From positions 7,914 to 15,022 of the forward strand of contig VBPB01000162.1 of assembly GCA_005893365.1 (NCBI GenBank): a DNA stretch of 7,109 bases. The letters run 5' to 3'. The notes below the pieces were generated by a model. It searched no databases, was not told where the DNA came from, and was given only the letters and a program-made list of their open reading frames with translations. The position numbers and the translations under genes are program-made. This DNA comes from Candidatus Eiseniibacteriota bacterium. GTDB lineage: Bacteria; Eisenbacteria; RBG-16-71-46. This document shows positions 1-5,670 of the stretch, in pieces; the first letter of the stretch is position 1; each line of letters opens with the position of its first letter.

Positions 1-1424
1 GAGAACTTGACCGCATTGTCGAACAGGATGGCCAGGAGCTTCTCGGCGCATGCACGCGGGAATCGCACCAGACACGCAAAGTCGGGGGTGGGCACGGTCA
101 GATCGACCCGCGCCTCGTCATGAGCCTCGATCCCGGCGGCCGCCGTCCGCACCAGATGGGCCAGATCGGTCAGCTCTTCGCACATTTCCGGCTTGGCCGA
201 GAACCACTCGAAGTACTCGAGGCTGCTCATGATGAAACGCTCGAAGCGTTCATACCCGCTGCGGACGGCTCCCACCATCTTCTCGTGGTCCCGCTCGTTC
301 AGATTCCCGTCGATGAGGTCGATCGCCGCCATCTGATTCAATGGCGTCCGGATCTCGTGGCATACGAAGGCCAGGAAGTCGCTCTTCAGTTGATCGAGGA
401 TTCCGAGTCGGCCGCGGGCTTCCTCGAGGTGACGCGACCGCGTCCTGGCGATGTCCTCGAGCTGGAGCCGTCCCAGTTGGTTCTGAAGGGCGATCGAGGC
501 CCCGGCGGCGATGTAGCGAAGGCGAGCGAGCGTGTCCTCGGTGAACGGCGTGCCCTCCGGTGATTCCCACGCGAGCAGCAGGCCAATGATGCCTCCTCGG
601 GCCTCGAGCACGGCGTACGCGACCGCCCCCGCAGGCCAGTTCCCCGCCGACGCCGGCGCGAGCAGGCTGTACCCCGGACAATCCTCTGCCCGCGCGACGA
701 TGCCCGTGTCGGCGGGCCGTCGATCGGGCGCTGCGGCCGAGGATGGTGCGTCGCCAGGCCGCGCGCCGGCAGGAGCGGGCGTGCGGGCCGCCTGCGGCGC
801 CGCTGCCGCCCGCAGGACGATCTGAACCTCGTCGCAGCCCACGGCCGACTTCGTGAAGTCGGCCGTGATTCGCAGGGTCGAGTCGACATCCTCGGCCGCC
901 TGGAGGGTATTGGCGAAGTCGTAGAGGCCACCGATCAGGGCGTCCTGGTCCCGCAGCCGCAACTGCATCTCGAAGCGCTCGAGCAGGTGCCTCACGCTGA
1001 GCGTGAAGTCGTGCTCGACTTCGATGGGCTTCGTCAGGTACCGGTCGAGGAGCTGATCGTTGATGGCGGTGATCGCCGCCTCGATCCCGGCATGCCCCGT
1101 GAGCAGGATGCGCATGCTGTTGGGGGCCAGATCCCGGGTCTGCGCCAGGAACTCGGTTCCCTTCATGTGCGGCATCTGCTGATCGGTGATGAGCATGGCC
1201 ACCGTCTCGCCGCCGGCGACGAGCTCGCGCAGCACCTCGAGGCCCTCGATTGGGTCGCTCAGGAACACGAACCGATACGACAGCCCGCGGTCCGCGCTGC
1301 GGTTGATCTGCTCGGGCAGGAAGAACTCCAGCGATTTCAGGAACTCGTGGTCATCGTCGACGCACAGGACGCACCGCTCGCGGATCCGGCCTTCCCCGGG
1401 CTCTTCGGGTGTCATGACGGTCAT
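1..1424 (-). CDS. Hybrid response regulator/histidine kinase: REC-GAF-HisKA-HATPase (3' end truncated by the window)
   Basis: Translated by hand from ATG 1424, this frame is open for 474 codons to the window edge, ending inside the ATPase N-box, so the C-terminus is missing. REC (about 17-150): acidic pocket D23-D25, phosphoacceptor Asp81 in LITDQQMP, Thr109 in LLTGHAG and Lys132 in LTKP are all present. A GAF-like domain follows (about 165-316); it is interrupted by an Ala/Pro-rich stretch (206-238). A coiled coil (318-348) leads to the H-box FLAFVCHEIRTPLN (350-363) with His356, then EKLLAILFDNAVKF (461-474), the N-box. There is no signal peptide or membrane segment, so it is cytosolic. An N-terminal receiver joined to a kinase suggests a middle element of a phosphorelay: it would take phosphate from the upstream membrane kinase and control its own kinase activity. 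No DNA-binding output is visible in the window. It starts 1 nt after the preceding stop with no clear Shine-Dalgarno; a second in-frame ATG at 1415 is an alternative start. Confidence 0.92.
   Translation of the reverse strand, partial: MTVMTPEEPGEGRIRERCVLCVDDDHEFLKSLEFFLPEQINRSADRGLSYRFVFLSDPIEGLEVLRELVAGGETVAMLITDQQMPHMKGTEFLAQTRDLAPNSMRILLTGHAGIEAAITAINDQLLDRYLTKPIEVEHDFTLSVRHLLERFEMQLRLRDQDALIGGLYDFANTLQAAEDVDSTLRITADFTKSAVGCDEVQIVLRAAAAPQAARTPAPAGARPGDAPSSAAAPDRRPADTGIVARAEDCPGYSLLAPASAGNWPAGAVAYAVLEARGGIIGLLLAWESPEGTPFTEDTLARLRYIAAGASIALQNQLGRLQLEDIARTRSRHLEEARGRLGILDQLKSDFLAFVCHEIRTPLNQMAAIDLIDGNLNERDHEKMVGAVRSGYERFERFIMSSLEYFEWFSAKPEMCEELTDLAHLVRTAAAGIEAHDEARVDLTVPTPDFACLVRFPRACAEKLLAILFDNAVKF
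840..867. repeat. Perfect 13-bp inverted repeat inside the hybrid kinase gene
   Basis: The arms at 840-852 and 855-867 are exact reverse complements (CACGGCCGACTTC and GAAGTCGGCCGTG) with a 2-nt spacer. In RNA this would give a strong GC-rich hairpin. It lies within the GAF-like coding region (residues about 186-195) and is not followed by a T-tract in either direction, so it is not a typical intrinsic terminator. It may be chance or a regulatory or pausing structure. Confidence 0.6.
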
Positions 1425-1425
1425 G

Positions 1426-3330
1426 TCAGGCGGCCAGCTGCGCATCGTTCGTGGCCTCCGGCCGGCCGATCGCGTCTGCCGCCGCGGCTCGCGGCGCATC
1501 GACCGATTCGCTGGGGGTGGCGATCCGGATCGGAAGCGTGATCTCGATCGTCGTCTGGCCGGGAACGCTCTCCACGCGAATCCGGCCCTGGTGCCTCTTG
1601 ATGATGCCCGACACGATGCACAGCCCGAGCCCGGTGCCCTTGCCGATGTCCTTGGTGGTGAAGAACGGATCGAAGATCCGGTCCCGGATCTCGGGAGGAA
1701 TGCCCACCCCGTTGTCGCCGATCGTCACCACCACGCAATCTCCCGCCGTGCGGGTCGTGATGTGCACCTCGCCGCTCGCGGGATCGGGGCGTTCAGCGAT
1801 CGCCTCGCTCGCGTTCGTCAGCAGGTTCGTCCACACCTGATGGAGCGCGCTCGTGCCCGGGACCTTCGGCAGCTCGGGATCATAGTCGGTGTGGACCGCC
1901 ACCTTGTGCTTGAGCTGGTTGTCCAGGAGCACCAGCGCGGTGGCGATCGAGTCGTTGACCTGGATCGTGTCGACGCGCTCCGTGTCCGAGTAGGAGTAGT
2001 ACTTGAGCGCCCGAATGATCTCGGCGATCTTCGTGGCGCTGGTCTGCGAGATGGCGGCCGCCTGCGCGATGCTCGCAAACGTCTCCGCGAACGAGAAGAA
2101 GGCGCTGATCCGCAAGCAGTCGGCGTACTTCCGGACCTCGCCCGGGTCGGTGAAATTGAGCTTGCACAGACTGGCGGCGCGCTCCCGGTAGTCCTTCAGC
2201 CCATGCTCGCGGAGGACGGCCTCGACCGTCTTCTGCACGCCGATCGATGCCGAAGGACGTGGCACGCATGCGGCGGCGATGAGCGCCTGGAGACACTCCA
2301 CCATCTCGTCGGCCGATACGGTCGTGTCGCTCTTGAGGGTGGCCAGTTGTCGGGGCAGCACCTCGATCTGCCTCGCGAGGTTGCGCGAGACGTTCAGGAT
2401 CGCACCCGCGGGCGTGTTGATCTCGTGAGCGACGCCCGCGGCGAGGACTCCGAGCGTGGCCATCTTCTCGTTCATGATCAGCTGACCTTGGGCATTCTTC
2501 AGGTCTTCGTACGCAGCCTGCAGTTGTGCGGTCGCCTCCCGCACCCGATCCTCGAGATGCTTGTTGTGGTCCTCGATCTCACCCTTGGACTTCTGGAGGT
2601 CGGAGGTCATCTGGTCGAACGCCCGCGCGAGCTGGCCGATCTCGTCGAGCCGAGGGTCGCCGACGCGGGCGTCGTGACGCCCGGCGATGATCTCCTGGGT
2701 CACGAGCATGAGCCGGTGCAGCCGCATCAGGATGACGCTGCGGAGCAGCACGAACAGGGCAAGGCACACCAGCACGAGCTTCACGCCCATGATCACCGCC
2801 AGGCGCCGGTCGAGAGCGTCCAGGGTCGTCTGGATGTCCCGCATCGAGAGGTTGATGGCCATGGCCCCCACGACGCGAGAGCCCTGGAGGATCGGCGCGA
2901 CCGATCGGATGCCCAGGTTGCTGAAGTCGCGACGCGACACATGGAGGCTCGGCTTGGCCGCGCGGATCGCCGCGATCACCTCCGGGTCGCTGGTAGGCCG
3001 GTTGACCTGCAACGGGTCTGATGATGCCGTGCTCTCGAGGCGGTCGTTGTAGATCGCCATGTCGCTGAGGCTGCGGTAATAGGTCATGTACTTGGCGATG
3101 ATCTGCTGGCCCCCGGACTCCGGGTCGCGCTGGGATTCGTAGGTGATGTCGTGCTGGATCGAGGTCGTCAGGATCTCCGCCGTCGTGAGCGCTTGCTGCA
3201 CGATCTGATCGCCGACGAGATAGCGGATGAAGATCGTCGAGACCAGTTGGGAGACGATCAGGGTCCCCGCGACCAGGACGATCAGCTTGGTCCGGATCGA
3301 GAGGTCCGAGAACCAACGCAGCACGAGCAT
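1426..3330 (-). CDS. Membrane sensor histidine kinase with Cache-like sensor, HAMP and an inserted segment in the DHp region
   Basis: A 634-residue inner-membrane sensor kinase. TM1 spans about 13-36. An extracytoplasmic domain (37-175) ends in APILQGSRVVGAMAINLS (145-162), which looks like the closing strands of a Cache fold. TM2 is about 177-199, followed by HAMP (about 200-250) and a coiled coil (250-290). The H-box LAAGVAHEINTP gives phosphoacceptor His302. About 100 extra residues separate this helix from the second DHp helix (TSATKIAEIIRALKYYS, 430-446). HATPase motifs are intact: N-box HQVWTNLLTNASEAI (497-511), G1 DNGVGIP (539-545), F-box FDPFFTTK (553-560) and G2 GKGTGLGL (563-570). 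It should autophosphorylate and pass phosphate to a receiver, most simply the REC domain of the next gene, whose ATG follows after 1 nt. The periplasmic binding lipoprotein upstream is a candidate partner for its sensor domain. The C-terminal tail (605-634) is Ala-rich and unconserved in appearance. The start at ATG 3330 is preceded only by a weak G-rich site, suggesting coupling. Confidence 0.93.
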   Translation of the reverse strand: MLVLRWFSDLSIRTKLIVLVAGTLIVSQLVSTIFIRYLVGDQIVQQALTTAEILTTSIQHDITYESQRDPESGGQQIIAKYMTYYRSLSDMAIYNDRLESTASSDPLQVNRPTSDPEVIAAIRAAKPSLHVSRRDFSNLGIRSVAPILQGSRVVGAMAINLSMRDIQTTLDALDRRLAVIMGVKLVLVCLALFVLLRSVILMRLHRLMLVTQEIIAGRHDARVGDPRLDEIGQLARAFDQMTSDLQKSKGEIEDHNKHLEDRVREATAQLQAAYEDLKNAQGQLIMNEKMATLGVLAAGVAHEINTPAGAILNVSRNLARQIEVLPRQLATLKSDTTVSADEMVECLQALIAAACVPRPSASIGVQKTVEAVLREHGLKDYRERAASLCKLNFTDPGEVRKYADCLRISAFFSFAETFASIAQAAAISQTSATKIAEIIRALKYYSYSDTERVDTIQVNDSIATALVLLDNQLKHKVAVHTDYDPELPKVPGTSALHQVWTNLLTNASEAIAERPDPASGEVHITTRTAGDCVVVTIGDNGVGIPPEIRDRIFDPFFTTKDIGKGTGLGLCIVSGIIKRHQGRIRVESVPGQTTIEITLPIRIATPSESVDAPRAAAADAIGRPEATNDAQLAA

Positions 3331-3331
3331 C

Positions 3332-4780
3332 TCACGAGCCCCCGATGCGCAGCGTCCGGAAGGGTTCCGCGAGCACCGCAGAGCGGCCGTCGATCTGGTA
3401 CGTCTGCCGGTACTTGTCGATCCAGATCGAAACGGGATTGAGGCCGCTGGGCGGGTAACCGCCCCACGGCTCGAACATCGACTCCACGGACGGATCCTCG
3501 TTCACGCAGATGCGCGCGGCCCACGAGTGGGTCGCGAACGCTTCGATGACCTCGGGTCGGGTGCTCAACACCGTGTCGCTCAACGGGAACTCGTTCGCCC
3601 GCAGCCAGGCGGAGACCTCCTCGGCGCGCACGGGGTGGACCCAGAGCGCCGGGCCGAAGCATCCGTGGCGCGAGAGGGAGTCGCCCAGGACGACGCCTTC
3701 GACGATGGCGGGCGTGAAGTAGGCGCCGCGGCTCAACCCGCCGCACAGCAGCCGTGTGGACGAGCCGATCCTCAGATCGCCGACCAGGCCCGTGGCGTGC
3801 TCCTCGCTGAACAATGGGCCGATCTGGGTCCCCGGCTCCCGCGGATCCCCGACCGCCAACCGGCGAAACCCATCGACCAGAGCGTCGCGCAGCGCCGGAT
3901 ACACGCGCTCATGGATGAGCACGCCGTTGATGGAGGTGCACGTCAAGCCATTGAAGCGTGTCGCGCCCGAGACGATCAACTCGAGCGCCTCGGGAAGCGG
4001 AAAGGTCTCGTCGACGTACAGCACGCCATTGCCCTGGCCGTCGAGCAGGCAGAGCTTCTTGGCGGACAGAGCCTCGCTCAGGACCCGCATCGCATGACGA
4101 TTGCTGCCGATGTAGTGGATCAGGTCGACATGTTCGGACCGATAGCAGGCGTCGAGGAACTCCCGCGCCAGGGAGTTGATGATCAGGACCGGGGCCGGCG
4201 GGTGGCTCGATCGCACCAGGTCCGCCAGCAGCGCGCCCGAGGAACCGGACTGGAGTGACGGACGGAGCAGAACCCGCGAGCCCGCGTACAACGCCGAGGC
4301 GATGATGGTGATGCTCAGGGCGAGCGAGGCGTTCTGGGGCACCATCGCTGCGACCCATCGATACGGCCGGTGGGTGATGTACATGGTGCGGGACGAGGAG
4401 CCGGCGTAGGAGTGCATGACCGGCTGGAAACGAGGCTCTTGGGACTCGGCGTAGACGCCGAAGTCGCGGACGAACTCGATCGCCCCGGCGACGATGTCTC
4501 GACTGTCGCTCCGGATGAACCCCGTTTCCAGGATCGTGATCTCCACCAGAGCGTCTTGGTGGGCGACCAGCCGGTCGTGCAACCTGCCCAGGAAGGCCAG
4601 GACCTCGCTTCGGTCCGGCGCGCGCGCGGGACCGCCGTGGTCGGCGAGGCGCTGCACGATCTCGTGGCTCGTCGACAGGCGTATGCGATCGATCGCCCGA
4701 CCGGTGACCGGCGAGGTCACCTCGTGCGGGAGCGCCCCGTCGTGCGAGCCGGCGGCGCCGTTCTGGGGTCGCGAATCCAT
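3332..4780 (-). CDS. Aldehyde dehydrogenase superfamily protein with altered active site
   Basis: A 482-residue cytoplasmic protein, normal in length for the NAD(P)-dependent ALDH superfamily. Landmarks in order: VPQNASLALS (147-156) corresponds to the PWNFP loop; LYAGSRVLLRPS (164-175) corresponds to the cofactor-binding AGNxVVxKPS, with Arg173 in place of Lys; HYIGSNRHAM (222-231) corresponds to the FTGSxxVG cofactor loop; FNGLTCTSINGVLIHERVY (276-294) carries the nucleophile Cys281; GDPREPGTQIGPL (311-323), the GG of CGGLSRG (346-352) and FGPALWVHP (375-383) are family motifs. The usual ELGGK general-base Glu is not present: that place reads LLDGQGN (245-251). The Glu before FGP is Gly373. 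An aldehyde or acyl-transfer chemistry through Cys281 is possible, but ordinary NAD-dependent dehydrogenation is uncertain. No substrate can be named. It starts 2 nt after the binding-protein stop and ends 1 nt before the kinase start, so it is inside the operon. Confidence 0.85.
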   Translation of the reverse strand: MDSRPQNGAAGSHDGALPHEVTSPVTGRAIDRIRLSTSHEIVQRLADHGGPARAPDRSEVLAFLGRLHDRLVAHQDALVEITILETGFIRSDSRDIVAGAIEFVRDFGVYAESQEPRFQPVMHSYAGSSSRTMYITHRPYRWVAAMVPQNASLALSITIIASALYAGSRVLLRPSLQSGSSGALLADLVRSSHPPAPVLIINSLAREFLDACYRSEHVDLIHYIGSNRHAMRVLSEALSAKKLCLLDGQGNGVLYVDETFPLPEALELIVSGATRFNGLTCTSINGVLIHERVYPALRDALVDGFRRLAVGDPREPGTQIGPLFSEEHATGLVGDLRIGSSTRLLCGGLSRGAYFTPAIVEGVVLGDSLSRHGCFGPALWVHPVRAEEVSAWLRANEFPLSDTVLSTRPEVIEAFATHSWAARICVNEDPSVESMFEPWGGYPPSGLNPVSIWIDKYRQTYQIDGRSAVLAEPFRTLRIGGS

Positions 4781-4782
4781 GC

Positions 4783-5670
4783 CTACAGCACTCCGATGGC
4801 CAACTGGTGTCGGTCCATCAGCCCATACTTCTCGTAGATCGCCTTGAGCCTGCCGGAGCGCTTCATCCGCTCCAGCGCGTCGTTCACGGCGTCCCGGAGG
4901 GCGCTATCTTCCGTGCGGAACACGATCACGTAGCGGCCCTCGTTGAAGGACTCCCCGACGTTCTCCAGCTTGGGATTGGTCGCGCCGTAGGCAACGGCGA
5001 TCGGCTTGTCGAGGAGCACCGCGTCGACTTTGCCGGCCTCGAGATCGCGGTAGCTGTAGATGATCTCGGGGTTGACCACCGGAATGACGCCGCTGGTACT
5101 GCGCAGGATGTCCTCGGCGGCGGTACCCGACAGGGTGGCGACATGTTTCCCCTTGAGATCGGCGAGCGTCGTGATTCCCTTGGTGGACCTTCGGACCGTG
5201 AGCTGCTGCGAGTAGATGTAGTAGGGCTCCGAGAACGTGACGATCCGAGCGCGATCGGGCGTGTCCTCGATACCGTTCATGGCCATGTCGAAGCTCCCGC
5301 GCTGGAGCTCCGGAATCAGCGTGTCCCATGCCTTGACCACCAGTTGGAGCTTGGTGCCGAGCGCCTCGGCGACCCCGCGCGCAATGTCCATTTCGAACCC
5401 GATGTACTGGCCGGGATGCTCCGGATCCTCGTACACGTAAGGCACTCCGCCGACCACGTCCGCGCCCCAACGCAGCACGCCCGCCTGCTTGATGCGCTGC
5501 AGCGACGTTTGGTGGGACGACGTCCCACAGCCGCCGAGGATCAGCAATGCGGCCAGAGCCAGCAGCAGGGCTCGCGCACCACGCCACCGCCGCGCCAACC
5601 CCGTCGTGTCGCGACCCGAAGCGTCGTGCGGGTCAGGCTGCCTTGCCCTGCTCATCGATGGTTTCGTCAT
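4783..5670 (-). CDS. Amino-acid-binding lipoprotein, extracellular solute-binding protein family 3
   Basis: A 295-residue periplasmic binding protein of family 3 (the lysine/arginine/ornithine and glutamine binding-protein fold). An Arg-rich n-region (R27-R33), a hydrophobic core (34-45) and a lipobox LGGC with Cys48 predict a signal peptidase II lipoprotein. Domain landmarks follow in order: GGVPYVYED (74-82), GFEMDIARGVAEALG (91-105), WDTLIPELQRGSFDMAMNG (115-133), FSEPYY (146-151), DLKGKHVATLSGT (171-183), GKVDAVLLD (213-221) and IYEKYGL (278-284). Arg140 in TPDRAR and Asp221 align by eye with the LAO-protein residues that hold the ligand carboxylate and amino groups, so an amino acid ligand is likely; which one cannot be read. 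No ABC permease or ATPase gene is in the window, and sensor kinases follow, so a sensing role is at least as likely as transport. ATG 5670 has a strong Shine-Dalgarno; an internal ATG at 5655 is a weaker alternative. It overlaps the upstream gene by 38 nt. Confidence 0.92.
   Translation of the reverse strand: MTKPSMSRARQPDPHDASGRDTTGLARRWRGARALLLALAALLILGGCGTSSHQTSLQRIKQAGVLRWGADVVGGVPYVYEDPEHPGQYIGFEMDIARGVAEALGTKLQLVVKAWDTLIPELQRGSFDMAMNGIEDTPDRARIVTFSEPYYIYSQQLTVRRSTKGITTLADLKGKHVATLSGTAAEDILRSTSGVIPVVNPEIIYSYRDLEAGKVDAVLLDKPIAVAYGATNPKLENVGESFNEGRYVIVFRTEDSALRDAVNDALERMKRSGRLKAIYEKYGLMDRHQLAIGVL
4791..4794 (-). promoter_or_regulatory. Probable ribosome binding site of the ALDH-like gene
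   Basis: GGAG on the minus strand lies 10 nt before the ATG at 4780, within the last codons of the binding-protein gene. The spacing is slightly long, and translational coupling to the preceding stop (2 nt before the ATG) probably contributes. Confidence 0.45.

Noticed and set aside
120..563. Plus-strand and other-frame minus-strand open frames in positions 50-931
   Set aside because: The real gene here is the minus-strand frame from 1424 to the edge, which has REC, GAF and kinase motifs. The others are shadows.
1413..1425. Short palindrome (6-bp arms, 1-nt centre) over the start of the hybrid kinase gene
   Set aside because: It follows from two in-frame ATG codons and nearby bases; six-base arms are expected often by chance, so I do not call an operator.
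1186..3021. 611-codon open frame on the plus strand opposite the membrane kinase gene
   Set aside because: It is antisense to an unambiguous histidine kinase. Its translation is rich in Arg, Asp, His and Gly with no recognisable domain, as expected for the mirror frame of a high-GC gene.
3331..3331. A terminator or internal promoter between genes
   Set aside because: The junctions leave only 1-2 nt or overlap, and I saw no hairpin followed by a T-tract anywhere in the window.
3227..4258. 343-codon open frame on the plus strand opposite the ALDH-like gene
   Set aside because: It is antisense to a clear ALDH-family gene, has no domain and spans the kinase/ALDH junction; explained by GC-rich codon bias.
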